Positions 51,972 to 61,369 of a stretch of DNA of 64,000 nucleotides are shown here, one piece after another (the stretch's first letter is position 1; each line of letters starts with the position of its first letter). Source of the DNA: Thermoplasmata archaeon UBA61 (GTDB taxonomy: Archaea > Thermoplasmatota > Thermoplasmata > Lutacidiplasmatales > UBA184); NCBI GenBank assembly GCA_002503985.1, contig DASW01000007.1, positions 108,536 through 172,535 on the forward strand, given 5' to 3'. The notes beneath the pieces are model-generated. The model had not been told where the DNA came from, did not search any database, and saw only the letters and a list, made by a program, of their open reading frames with translations. The position numbers and the translations under genes are program-made.

Positions 51972-54900
51972 GATCCCTCGTGGAACTCGCCAAGCCCGAT
52001 TCCCAAGGATGTAAAGTCGAGGCCTGCGGTTAAGGCGTTAAGGACGAGAAGCGGGCCCGATCTGTCCGCGGGGTAAATCGCGAAGTCGATGAGATCCAGC
52101 GTTACACTCGTCCCGCTTACCCCCAGGGATGTCTCTTGCACTAGGCGATTTCCGGAGGCGCCCGCAATCCCGAGAGCGATACTTACTAGGGCGAGACCGA
52201 AAGCGACGGACGGCAGAATGAGTCCATCGCCCTGAAAGTATGCAGCTGCCAACAATCCGAGACCAATTTGAGTACTCAGCAGTGTCGCGGTCCAATCCGC
52301 CACACCCGCAAGTGCGTTCCAGTTTGTCGTCCAATTGCCGTCATTCTTTGCCGGAGGGCTTGTCGAGTTGGCCACACCCTCAGTAGCGTGAATGGCCACG
52401 GCATTGATGAAAGTAACTTTCGAAAGCCCCGAGGTGTTGGGGGACGTAGACGATTCAATTGCTTGCAGAACCGCAGAGACGATGAGGCCGACGACGATTC
52501 CGACCAGGAGTCCCGCACCGAGGCTCAGCCCCATCAGTATCCCGATGACAACTTCAGCTACAACCGCTATCGCGATTCCGGTCAGGAACAGGGGACCGAG
52601 CAGCGCGTTCCAAAACGATGCGGCGTGAGCCTCGGAAACTGCCTTCCCAGCCACGGTGTCGCTCACCGCGCCCGAGAGACCCACCGATACGGACGAGCCG
52701 TAAGCCGAAATCGCGGCTTGGAGTGGAGCGAAGGCCGTTGCCAGGATGGCCTTCACGAACGAGATGATGTAGTTGAGGAGAGCTTGGAGGACCGTCCACA
52801 TTGCAGTCCCGATGGCTCGCAACGCGGTCACGGTCTGGCTCACGAGAGCAGTGATTCCGAGCTTACTCGCGAGCGCGGCAGCTGCGTCGGCGAGGTAAGC
52901 TGCGGCGGCTGCGATCCCATTCCAGCCCACTGAGAAGAGCTTGGCAACGACGGTGACGACACCAGAGACGGCATTCCAAACGTAAGAGGCGGCCACGTCC
53001 CACCAAGGCTTGGAGGGAGGGGGAGGCTGCGAGGTCGATACAGGGGTGCCATAGGCACCGTCGTTTCGGTAGGTGGCGTTGGCGAGGGTAGTAACGACGT
53101 TGGAAGAGAGGCCGAGGGCGGGCAATCCTGCAGTCTCGTTGATGAGGTTCCCTGTAAGGTTGCCCGACTGGTTGAGAAGGAGACCGCCAAGGAGGTCGTT
53201 GAGTTCTGCGGCACTGGTCGTGAGGTTCGAGTTGTAGCCGGCGCTGGAGACATTGATCCAGAAGACGGCCTGGACCTGTCGGGACTGGTATCCGTTCTCG
53301 AGAGAGGGATTGGAGGCAACGCCCCCGAAGGCGCTCGGGTCGATGCCGGAGTAGATCTGGGTCGTGTTAGAGAAGACGTGGATGAACCCGGCCGAGGACG
53401 GTCGATTTGTCGAGGTGTTGAGGACACGAGGCAACCAGTTGTAGGGGTTGAAAGTGAGGCTGGAGTCCTGATGCTGGGAGGGGACCTTCGCCGATGCGGT
53501 CGCATTGATCAGGGTCTGACCCAGAGGGCTGGCGAGGAACATGGCCCGGGGAATGAGCAGATTGTTAAGTCCCGGAAGAAGTGTGACAGTATACTTCCAG
53601 TTCGACTGAGGTCCGAAGACGCCACTGATCGCAATCTTGCTTGCGTTGGTTCCCGGGGGCGCCGTATCGTTGAGCACGAGCAGGTCGAAGTCCTGCTCGG
53701 CGGTGTAGCGGGAAAGCCCGGTGGGCAAGGGGGAGAGGGTCGAGTTGTTCGGCGGGGCGAGAATCCAGGTCGGGGCCTTCGAGTAGACGGGCAGGACTTG
53801 GTAGGTGAAGGAGATGCTAGGGGTTGCCCCGGCGCTGGGATACGAGACACTCTGTAGCTGGCCGTTCGCCAGGTCCACCTTGTAGTGCGGCGTGCTGGCG
53901 ATGGCATAGACGGTGTTAGGCGAATTGCTCGTGGACTCGTTTTGGACAAGCGAGAGGTTGAGGTAGGCGAACTGTTCGGTGTTGGTGACAGGGAAGGTGA
54001 CGACAAACGACTTCGGAGAGGTGGAGCTTGGGAAGTTGGCTGTGCCACCGGAGCCGGCGGAGACCTGCACCGAGTATCCGCCGTAGTCCGTTCTAGCGGC
54101 TGAGTAATACGTAGCGGAAGAGTTCGCCGCGACGAACGCCGACACGCCATTTCCTGCGGCGTTGGCTGTATCCTTCCAGCCGGTAAGTGTCACCTGGAGG
54201 TCGGTTCCGCCTAGGGGGTTCACCTGTGCGCCGTCCGGAGCGCCATCGTTGGAAGTCGAAACCGCGAGGGGGTTCGCCCCCCAAGAGAGCTTTCCCCACA
54301 CTGTCAGGGTCGGAGTCCCGTTCCATTGGCCCTCAACGGCTCGTAGAAAGTCAACCCCGCTGATTTCACTCTCCAGCTGGGTCCAGACGCCCCACAACAT
54401 CTGGAACGCCTGTCCCGACCAGAGCACTTCGGCCGCCCACGGAGATCCGTCACCGCTGTAGATCCCGTTCTTCGGATTCGGTGTGAGATTGGCGATGTTG
54501 GTCGCCAGGGGATACCCCTTCTCGTGGAGTCCTGGAGCGTACAAAACGTTCGAGCTGAACGGCCGGTATGTCGTGCTCTCATTCCATAGATTGTAAACAT
54601 CCCACCCAGAATTCAGCAACGACCAGCTCACCGCGAAGGTCAGGTTCCAGGTATCAAGCATCTGGCTTTCGGCGGTGTCCAACGTGTTCGGATCGAGTCC
54701 AAGCTCCTTTTCCACGAAGTCACTGACAAGCCCGTTCGTCGAGAACTTGGCTGGGTTTGCGGTAACGACGGCTTCGGAAGGAGCTATGCAGCTGGATGGC
54801 GGGCAGGTGTTCACCGGTCGGCCACCTGGCACCTGAGTATACGGCAACGGGATCGTCCAACCGGCCTCCTTCTCGACGTCGGTGAGCCCGTCGCCTGAGC

Positions 54901-57900
54901 TGTCCCGCTCGTATACGAACGTGGCAGAACCGGTGGCATTGACCGCACGGCTCAAGGCCGTGTAGTTGAGGTAGACCGAGACGGAGTAGGTATCGTTCAA
55001 AGTGGGCAGAGTCACGTTGAACCCGAAATTGGTGGCCGACCCGACCGGTCTGATGATCTCCGACGACGACGCGATGGGCACAACGAATTGGGACCCGTTC
55101 CGGATATCCTTGAACCCAAGACAGCCAGACGAAAGAGAGGGCGTCTCGCCGACGAACCAAGATGGAAGCGACCATTGGATCTCCGCTCCTCCACCGACAT
55201 GACCTACCGAGTCGTAGGGCAGGTCCTGTTCCCACACGGGGAAGACGGGAGGGGTGACGATGGAATCCGGAGCGTTCGCGTGGACCGAATCGACGACGCA
55301 ACCGCTACCGTAGGAGATGCCGTAGGTGACTGAGTAAGTCGTCCAGGGTTCGAGGTCGTCGAGCTCCACGCTGTAAAGGCGAGTGCCTCCGGAGACCAGC
55401 TTGCCCGGGATCGAGGAAACCGATTCAGTGATTCCCCCCCATGTCGACTCCGAGAGTGTAACGAAGCCCGTGCCGCTGGTGTTGGCGTACCAACTGAACA
55501 GAGCACTTGTGGCCGTGTCGTTCGAGGTCGAGTTTCCCCAGATAACGAAACCCGGCGGCGAGAGCGTGAAGCCGCACGAAGAGGTTGCAGTCTGAGCGGG
55601 CGCGGTCATTCCGGGGTCGTAAGCGATCACCGGAGAGGAGCCGGTCGGCACCCCCGTCCCGGCACGGCTGGTCGCAGTGATTGACGCGGAGTAGATGTTC
55701 CCAGATGTTCCGGCAGGGTTGACCGGTAGGTTCTGTGAGAGCTGGTACGAGGTACCCGGGGAGACAGTGGCGTACTTCCCGGTTGTCTGGTTGTACAGCG
55801 TACCGCTCCCGGTTGCAGGCATGGTGGTGCCCCAGGAGTAAGAGATGGTGGCGGTCTTGGAGCCGGAGCCGAACGAGGCTTGAACGACCGCTCCGCCGTT
55901 CGTGATCGAGAGGGTCGTCGTGACGCTCCCGGACCCGGAGGAAGGAACGCTTAGGGATTCCGTGCTCGGACCGTCGGTCACCGGACTGACCGGGCCCCAA
56001 TCCACCACACACGGTCCCGCATAGGCCCACATATATTCGGAGTACGATGCGGTGAACTTCGCCGTCCAGGTGTAGGTCTGGTAAGGTGTGAGGTTGGTGA
56101 CCCAGACCGGCGAGGGATACGACGTGGTGCCTGAGAAGACATGGGCAGTTCCGCCATTGATTGAGACGGACACCGAAGTGCTGGTGAGATTGGTCCACCA
56201 CTTGTAGTAGACCTCGTTCCATGCTCCATTACATATCACTCTGTAGTTGGCGTTGGCCAGGCCGGAGAACTTCGACGGGATCGAAGCGCTGGTTCCCAGT
56301 TGGAACGAAGTGGGACCGTAGAGACTCGGAGTCACGGTCACGGACTCGAGCTGGCCCGAGTAACTGAGCTGATTCGACGCGGACGAGGGCAACGAGCTTA
56401 CAGTCTGCACGGTGGCCGATTGATTGGCGAGGGGAGTCACACCGACCGGCACGCCTTCCGATTCGAGCAGCCAGTCAGCATAGACGGCGAGGTAAGTGTT
56501 GGGAGCAAAGGGACCGACTGTCGGAGCGATTGGTGAGGTTTGGTTGTTCGGCTTTAGACTAGAGGCACAGACGGTACCGGACTTCAGGACGCTCAGGGCG
56601 ACGTGCGTGACGTTGGCGTAGAGACGGAGAGCTGTCCAGTTCTGCAGGTTACAGAGATTCGAAGCCTGGGCCGTGTAGCTAGAAGCCGTGGCAATCGCCG
56701 AGGCTACACTCGTGTTGAAGTTTGACTGGGTTGTGGAAGTGGAGGGGTTGAAGTTGGCAGGGGCCAGGGGGTCGGTAACGGCCAGATTGATTAGCGACAG
56801 AGATTCATTGACCGAAGGGAAATCCCCGGTGAACGAGATTGCATTACTCGTGGCCGGGTTTGGAGAAGGCCAGGCAAGCATCGGTCGTTGGAATCCATCG
56901 ACCGCGATTGCCGGCGCCCCGGAGGGAGTGTTGGTGGGGATTCCCGTCCCGGCAAGAGCGGACGGTTCGGACAACGGCATCCCATCGGGGAAGTAGATCG
57001 CCTCATCGATACCTCCGGAGCCATAGTATGGGTCGATCCAAGTCGCGTAGACTAGACCGGCGGGCGACACGCTGAGACTCAGGTTCTGAACCGCCCCGTA
57101 CACCGGACCTGACGCGTACGGACCATTCCATGACTGACCGCCATTGCTGGATGCCTCGGTCATGACCTGCGCCTGGCCGGAGGCAGTCTGGGTCGTGTAA
57201 GCAAGGAAGAGCCCGCTGCCGATCGAGGTCAGGGCGACCTGACCGGGGGTCGAGGCTGCCGGAGCCAGGCGCGTCGCTCCAATCGAGGAAAGGCGAGGAT
57301 CGGGAGTCAGTACGCCGAAGGTCGCCACGGCCGTTGGAGCAGTGTAGGACGCGCCGCCGTTGGTACTGGTGGCCAGTTGAATCTGGTCCGACCCAAGGAC
57401 GCTGAAGATCGTTGCCTGGAGATACGTGGACCCGTAGGGAACAGTCGTGGACCCGGTTTGAAGGATTCCAGTCGCTCCCGAACCTGATGGGGTGAGGGTG
57501 ACCTGACCGACCGAGGAGCCGGTCAAGGTGCGGCTGGTCACCGAAACGCTGGTGATCCCGAGCGTAGCCACCGAAACCTCGGAGGGAGTGGCCGCGACCG
57601 AATTGACAACCCCCGAAATCGAGGTCCCGAGCGACCTCCAAGTTTGCCCGAGGTTGGCCGATTGGTAGAGATAGGTCGTTCCTCCACCCGAGGCCGCGAC
57701 GACCAGCGTGTTTCCGACGGCGACCAGTGCATCGGAGGAGATGGGAGCGCTGAAGGAAGCTACTCGGGTCGGACTGTTCCATAGGAGAGGCACCGTCGAG
57801 CAGTTGGTCGAACAGGTCCGCTTCTGAATCTGGACAGCAATCGAAGCGCTGTAAGATCCGGTCTCAAACCAGAGGGCCCCGGCGTTCCCACTCCTGGAAG

Positions 57901-58285
57901 AATTGATCATGCCGAATGAGGACGGAGAAGAAGGAAGCGCTATCAGCCGAACGCTCGACGTAGGGTGCGTCGAGCCGAGTTGAGAAGGCGTGGGGAAGAG
58001 GGATGCACTGACGTTGTAGATGTATTCGAGGGGCCCATAACTGGCCGGCGATGATGCCGCCGGCCGGAGTCCGGAGGATTGGACAAGGGCGGCGGGGTTC
58101 GGCAGCGACGATTGGACGAGCATTAGCCCGACACAGAAGATTGCGACGACGACGGGGACTGAGAGAAGCCGAGAACGCCGGCGCCACGGACGCAAGTCTC
58201 CCATCGGGGATACTGGGGCCACCTGAGGAGGGCCTTCCCGGTCCGCGAACGTTTGACCGTTCTGGGTGTGTCGAGACGACTTCAT
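51968..58285 (-). CDS. Giant surface protein, about 2105 residues
   Basis: It begins with a short cytoplasmic tail and helix (about 38-58). Residues about 60-500 have sialidase/BNR-type propeller repeats (YQSANLGQTWRSL, ATSTNGGASYTAP, EASSNGGQSWNGP). Several fibronectin/Ig-like domains follow. DSSGDGLTDVEKEAGW near 1128 is a calcium-binding loop of the dockerin/thrombospondin-3 type. Residues about 1895-1945 and 2020-2050 are hydrophobic helices, so it is anchored at both ends. The start was set at ATG 58285, which overlaps the upstream stop by ATGA; a longer frame to 58333 is possible. It is very rich in Ser, Thr and Asn. No enzyme is proved. Confidence 0.85.
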   Translation of the reverse strand: MKSSRHTQNGQTFADREGPPQVAPVSPMGDLRPWRRRSRLLSVPVVVAIFCVGLMLVQSSLPNPAALVQSSGLRPAASSPASYGPLEYIYNVSASLFPTPSQLGSTHPTSSVRLIALPSSPSSFGMINSSRSGNAGALWFETGSYSASIAVQIQKRTCSTNCSTVPLLWNSPTRVASFSAPISSDALVAVGNTLVVAASGGGTTYLYQSANLGQTWRSLGTSISGVVNSVAATPSEVSVATLGITSVSVTSRTLTGSSVGQVTLTPSGSGATGILQTGSTTVPYGSTYLQATIFSVLGSDQIQLATSTNGGASYTAPTAVATFGVLTPDPRLSSIGATRLAPAASTPGQVALTSIGSGLFLAYTTQTASGQAQVMTEASSNGGQSWNGPYASGPVYGAVQNLSLSVSPAGLVYATWIDPYYGSGGIDEAIYFPDGMPLSEPSALAGTGIPTNTPSGAPAIAVDGFQRPMLAWPSPNPATSNAISFTGDFPSVNESLSLINLAVTDPLAPANFNPSTSTTQSNFNTSVASAIATASSYTAQASNLCNLQNWTALRLYANVTHVALSVLKSGTVCASSLKPNNQTSPIAPTVGPFAPNTYLAVYADWLLESEGVPVGVTPLANQSATVQTVSSLPSSASNQLSYSGQLESVTVTPSLYGPTSFQLGTSASIPSKFSGLANANYRVICNGAWNEVYYKWWTNLTSTSVSVSINGGTAHVFSGTTSYPSPVWVTNLTPYQTYTWTAKFTASYSEYMWAYAGPCVVDWGPVSPVTDGPSTESLSVPSSGSGSVTTTLSITNGGAVVQASFGSGSKTATISYSWGTTMPATGSGTLYNQTTGKYATVSPGTSYQLSQNLPVNPAGTSGNIYSASITATSRAGTGVPTGSSPVIAYDPGMTAPAQTATSSCGFTLSPPGFVIWGNSTSNDTATSALFSWYANTSGTGFVTLSESTWGGITESVSSIPGKLVSGGTRLYSVELDDLEPWTTYSVTYGISYGSGCVVDSVHANAPDSIVTPPVFPVWEQDLPYDSVGHVGGGAEIQWSLPSWFVGETPSLSSGCLGFKDIRNGSQFVVPIASSSEIIRPVGSATNFGFNVTLPTLNDTYSVSVYLNYTALSRAVNATGSATFVYERDSSGDGLTDVEKEAGWTIPLPYTQVPGGRPVNTCPPSSCIAPSEAVVTANPAKFSTNGLVSDFVEKELGLDPNTLDTAESQMLDTWNLTFAVSWSLLNSGWDVYNLWNESTTYRPFSSNVLYAPGLHEKGYPLATNIANLTPNPKNGIYSGDGSPWAAEVLWSGQAFQMLWGVWTQLESEISGVDFLRAVEGQWNGTPTLTVWGKLSWGANPLAVSTSNDGAPDGAQVNPLGGTDLQVTLTGWKDTANAAGNGVSAFVAANSSATYYSAARTDYGGYSVQVSAGSGGTANFPSSTSPKSFVVTFPVTNTEQFAYLNLSLVQNESTSNSPNTVYAIASTPHYKVDLANGQLQSVSYPSAGATPSISFTYQVLPVYSKAPTWILAPPNNSTLSPLPTGLSRYTAEQDFDLLVLNDTAPPGTNASKIAISGVFGPQSNWKYTVTLLPGLNNLLIPRAMFLASPLGQTLINATASAKVPSQHQDSSLTFNPYNWLPRVLNTSTNRPSSAGFIHVFSNTTQIYSGIDPSAFGGVASNPSLENGYQSRQVQAVFWINVSSAGYNSNLTTSAAELNDLLGGLLLNQSGNLTGNLINETAGLPALGLSSNVVTTLANATYRNDGAYGTPVSTSQPPPPSKPWWDVAASYVWNAVSGVVTVVAKLFSVGWNGIAAAAAYLADAAAALASKLGITALVSQTVTALRAIGTAMWTVLQALLNYIISFVKAILATAFAPLQAAISAYGSSVSVGLSGAVSDTVAGKAVSEAHAASFWNALLGPLFLTGIAIAVVAEVVIGILMGLSLGAGLLVGIVVGLIVSAVLQAIESSTSPNTSGLSKVTFINAVAIHATEGVANSTSPPAKNDGNWTTNWNALAGVADWTATLLSTQIGLGLLAAAYFQGDGLILPSVAFGLALVSIALGIAGASGNRLVQETSLGVSGTSVTLDLIDFAIYPADRSGPLLVLNALTAGLDFTSLGIGLGEFHEGS

Positions 58286-58992
58286 AAAGTTCTCACTACT
58301 CGCGGCCAGCACCGGTCCAGGTCTCGGGGCCATTGTCGTTCTCCGAGCCGTCTCGGTACCCGGTTAGCCCAAGGCGTCCCAATGGGGGCGACCGGTCTCG
58401 GTCTTATGAATCCAGCGTTGGAGCGACTCACGCGGTCGGCTTCGGATGAGATTCGGACCTGCTCTCCGAAGTCGGCGTCACGTTCCCTTGACTCGATGGG
58501 TATCGTAGGGACCCCGATCCGGACCTGCCTCTCGGTGATTCCCCAACGAGCGTAGAACCGGGCCGCCCGCGTCCAGTCGCTCAGAAGGATGTAAGCGAGC
58601 CCAGGAGTTCGTGACACGACCGCCCGGGCCGCCTTGACGCGCCCACGCAGGTCGCGCAGCCTCCGCTCCGCGGCCCGCTCGTCCTCCTCCCGGGAATCGT
58701 CGGGGAGGCCGCTCATGATCTCCCACACGCTGAACTTCCGCGTCGAGGCCGCAATGAATTCATCCTCCGCGTCCTCGTCTTCGTCCGGGCCGCCGAAGGC
58801 GACCCGCGACTCGAACCGCGTCCGCGAGTAGTCGCCAAACCGGGGGCGCGGATACGAGCGAGGGGCAGGGCCACGAGGGTGAGGCAGCTGCGGGCTCGCG
58901 TCGGGCCCGTTGATCGCGGCCAGGTCGGGGAACGGGTTCGCGGTCTCGGGGCTATCGCTCTCGGTCGCGCTGGCGGCGCTGATTGCGGTCAT
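58282..58992 (-). CDS. Conserved element protein (236 residues), intact member of a decayed family
   Basis: It has a low-complexity, acidic, Pro-rich N-terminal half. The central segment is FESRVAFGGPDEDEDAED, and the C-terminal helical domain reads RLRDLRGRVKAARAVVSRTP and DWTRAARFYARWGITERQV. Three or more broken copies of the C-terminal domain lie at 48,255, 49,308 and 51,320. The start at 58992 (MTAISAASATESD) was chosen because sequence beyond it is a repeat region. Its stop overlaps the giant gene (ATGA). No known family; by position it could act with the surface protein. Confidence 0.7.
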   Translation of the reverse strand: MTAISAASATESDSPETANPFPDLAAINGPDASPQLPHPRGPAPRSYPRPRFGDYSRTRFESRVAFGGPDEDEDAEDEFIAASTRKFSVWEIMSGLPDDSREEDERAAERRLRDLRGRVKAARAVVSRTPGLAYILLSDWTRAARFYARWGITERQVRIGVPTIPIESRERDADFGEQVRISSEADRVSRSNAGFIRPRPVAPIGTPWANRVPRRLGERQWPRDLDRCWPRVVRTL

Positions 58993-59139
58993 CGGCGCGA
59001 AGCGAGCGCGCAGGGCTCGCGGCGAGCGGTGCGAGCGAGACGCGAGCACGCAGGTCGACCGAGGGCCGATTCGAGGCCCGAGGGCGACCGAGCCCCCATC
59101 ATGGTCGCCGAGCGAAGCGAGGGAACGGCGGCCGAAGGC

Positions 59140-59175
59140 CGCCGCGACCTTGATGTGGGGCGCGCGCGACCGATG
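59140..59175. repeat. 36-bp repeat A, copy 1
   Basis: Core CGCCGCGACCTTGATGTGGG; matches 59855-59890 at 35 of 36 positions. Confidence 0.75.
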
Positions 59176-59184
59176 ACTTGACCG

Positions 59185-59227
59185 CAATCAGCGCGCGGGA
59201 CGAGGAACGACCGCGAGGAGCGCGCGA
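59185..59227. repeat. 43-bp repeat B, copy 1
   Basis: Starts CAATCAGCGCGCGGGACGAG; matches 62481-62523 at about 40 of 43 positions. Lies 9 bases after repeat A. Confidence 0.75.
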
Positions 59228-59266
59228 AGGCCGGCGCGAATCCTCGCTCCTTCCTAACGAGAAAGA

Positions 59267-59836
59267 CTACGCAGCGGTGCTATCTCCTCGGTACAGGGTA
59301 AACCAAGTACGAATCCCCTGCATTGTCCCCAATGCCGCGCATCCCAGGCCTAGGGCAAGGCTCGCTACTCCCGCAGCCCACGCAAGTCCGGTCCCACCGG
59401 CCACGATTAGAACCCCGTCGACGATGGTCACGGCGCTCGCAAGGGCAACTGCGCCCATCACCGACGGGCGGATGACATACGCGCCAAATGTGCCGAGGAC
59501 CAACTCGAGGAATCCCAATGCTATCACTTGGGTTCCCAAAGTCTGGTAGCCCATGGACCGAGCAAGCCCGGCGAGAATCAGGAGGCTAAAGGCGACGGTG
59601 AACGCTCCAAAGATTGCCACGGAAATCCATAGGTCGATCCGATCCTCGACGTCCTCGAACACGCCGGCCTCGAGAGACTCGGGACCTTGGTCTGGCCTCG
59701 AGCTCGTCGGGAGACTAGCGATGCTGGGGTTGTCAGGCAATGCCTGTACCACCAGCGATCGACCCTGCGGCATACGGCGACTATCGATGGCACGATGGCC
59801 CAAGTAGGATTTGCGTTCTTCGATACATCGTTCCAC
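59267..59836 (-). CDS. Membrane protein with four helices
   Basis: This 189-residue protein has a hydrophilic N-terminus of about 65 residues and four hydrophobic helices (about 70-90, 98-118, 124-144, 148-170) rich in Ala, Gly and Leu. The N-terminal start is uncertain; ATGs at 59836 and 59773 are possible. The gene lies between the two copies of repeat A. No family recognised. Confidence 0.65.
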   Translation of the reverse strand: MERCIEERKSYLGHRAIDSRRMPQGRSLVVQALPDNPSIASLPTSSRPDQGPESLEAGVFEDVEDRIDLWISVAIFGAFTVAFSLLILAGLARSMGYQTLGTQVIALGFLELVLGTFGAYVIRPSVMGAVALASAVTIVDGVLIVAGGTGLAWAAGVASLALGLGCAALGTMQGIRTWFTLYRGDSTAA

Positions 59837-59854
59837 CCCTGCTGAGCGGAAAGT

Positions 59855-59890
59855 CGCCGCGACCTTGATGTGGGACGCGCGCGACCGATG
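59855..59890. repeat. 36-bp repeat A, copy 2
   Basis: Same sequence as 59140-59175 with one mismatch, in the same orientation; the two copies bracket the four-helix membrane protein gene. Confidence 0.75.
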
Positions 59891-60081
59891 CTATGAACGC
59901 TTCGTCCGCCAGCCGGGGACCAGCGAGTGCTGAGTCTGGGGCTAGAGACGAGCTACGTGAACCTCCAGCTTCTCACCTGTGTTCGCGCACGCAGTATGCT
60001 ATCGGCGTCTGACACGCACTTGGACAGCGGCGGCCGCGAACCCCCGAGTCGCCTCCCGGCACAATGACGGTGGCGGCCGTC

Positions 60082-61122
60082 TTACGACGCCGCAATCGGT
60101 CGCTGGCGGCTCGACGACTCGGGAGCGTGAGGTTGGTAAGGCGAGCGACGGCGAAGGACCGAGGCGGTGATCCGCACGAGTTTCCGTGCGGCGGCCACTG
60201 CCCCAGTCCCCATGCCCTTCCGACGGGCGACCCGATGGCCGACTCGATACACGTCCCCTTTCCCCTCATGCCGGCGGACGTTCCATTGGGCCTCGACCAG
60301 GACCCACTTGAGAAGGTGATTCGCGTCCCACACGAGTGGACCGTTGTAGCTCGTCGTTGCCGATTGATGGACAGAAGGGCAGAGGCCACAGTACTTCACG
60401 ACGGCATCGAGACTCGAGAACCGCTCGATCGGACAGAGGAAGGCGACCAGAGCGACCGAAGTGAACTTGCCCACTCCGGGAATGGTGGCGAGGAGCTGAG
60501 CTTCCGTGGAGGCCTCATAGGCATCTCGGATCGCCCGATCGAGTGAGTGGGTGATCTCTTCGATCGAGGTGAGCTCCTGGAGTCCGCGCTCGATCTCGGG
60601 AAAGCGGGGATCCGCGACGCTGTGGCGGAGGGTGCGACGTTGCAGAAGACCGGGACGAAACGAGATCCCCTTCTGGAGGAGGACGGCGTAGACGTGGTTC
60701 GCCACGCCGGTCCATAGGCGAGTGTAGAAGACTCGCTCGCGGACCAACTTGCGCAGCGCCCGCTGCTCGGGGGTCGGAACGTACGCCTCGGGGATGGCTT
60801 GGAGTCGGGCGAGTTTCGCCAGCTTCTCGGAGTCCACTCGATCGGTCTTCAGCGTCGTCTTGCTGACGAGCTTGGTCTGGAAGGGATTGGCAAGGAGAAC
60901 TTGGGCACCGGTGGCGGCCGCGGCGTCGTAGATGTGCTCCCAGACGTTGCACGCCTCGAGCACGACCTGAATGGGTCCCGGGAGATCCTCGAGGAATCGT
61001 CGGATCTCCTCGTCACTGGTTCCCAGCCTCTCCTGTCGCCGTCGGTGTCCCAACGGGTCCACGGCGGTCGCTGCAACACTGCTCTTGCTCACGTCGAATC
61101 CGACATACGTAGAGATCTCCAT
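60082..61122 (-). CDS. IS110-family transposase (DEDD recombinase), copy 1
   Basis: This 346-residue transposase has an N-terminal RuvC-like DEDD domain: GFDVSKSS near residue 8, VVLEACNVWEH near 60 and LKTDRVDSEKLAKL near 96. The C-terminal half carries the transposase_20 region, with LATIPGVGKFTSVALVAFL and the conserved serine region (VHQSATTSYNGP). It inserts DNA through a guide (bridge) RNA from the noncoding end. The start ATG at 61122 directly abuts a 10-bp stem-loop. Intact. Confidence 0.92.
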   Translation of the reverse strand: MEISTYVGFDVSKSSVAATAVDPLGHRRRQERLGTSDEEIRRFLEDLPGPIQVVLEACNVWEHIYDAAAATGAQVLLANPFQTKLVSKTTLKTDRVDSEKLAKLARLQAIPEAYVPTPEQRALRKLVRERVFYTRLWTGVANHVYAVLLQKGISFRPGLLQRRTLRHSVADPRFPEIERGLQELTSIEEITHSLDRAIRDAYEASTEAQLLATIPGVGKFTSVALVAFLCPIERFSSLDAVVKYCGLCPSVHQSATTSYNGPLVWDANHLLKWVLVEAQWNVRRHEGKGDVYRVGHRVARRKGMGTGAVAAARKLVRITASVLRRRSPYQPHAPESSSRQRPIAAS

Positions 61123-61156
61123 CGGTCGCCTCTGAGGCCGGGACAGGAGGCGACCG
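61123..61156 (-). other. Stem-loop next to IS110 start (candidate bridge RNA region), copy 1
   Basis: A perfect 10-bp inverted repeat, CGGTCGCCTC at 61123-61132 and GAGGCGACCG at 61147-61156, with a 14-nt loop. It lies immediately upstream of the transposase ATG. In the IS110 group the bridge RNA is encoded in the noncoding end on the upstream side, so this is a candidate part of it. Confidence 0.5.
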
Positions 61157-61369
61157 GCTTGGGGTCTTGCCCGCATGGTCGAAGCGTATCATGTCCAATG
61201 ACGGGACCGCACTTATGTGACTTCCGCCGACTTCGATTTCCTGTTTACATGGTTCTCCCGGTGTGTGTGCGCGGGCTCTGCACCCACTTATTCGCGCTTT
61301 GTGCGCACGATGACAGTCGCAGCCGCCCGCTCCCGACCGACAGACCCCAATCAATACATCGCGGCCGTC

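Larger units (their letters stand above)
59985..61197 (-). mobile_element. IS110-family insertion sequence 1 (ends approximate)
   Basis: Limits are estimated. The right end is set at the conserved CATGTC after the upstream stem-loop, shared in position with the second copy. The left end is set where the two copies stop resembling each other, near TTCGCGCACG. IS110 elements have no terminal inverted repeats, so the ends need comparison with an empty site. It contains one transposase gene (60082-61122) and the upstream hairpin. Confidence 0.5.
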
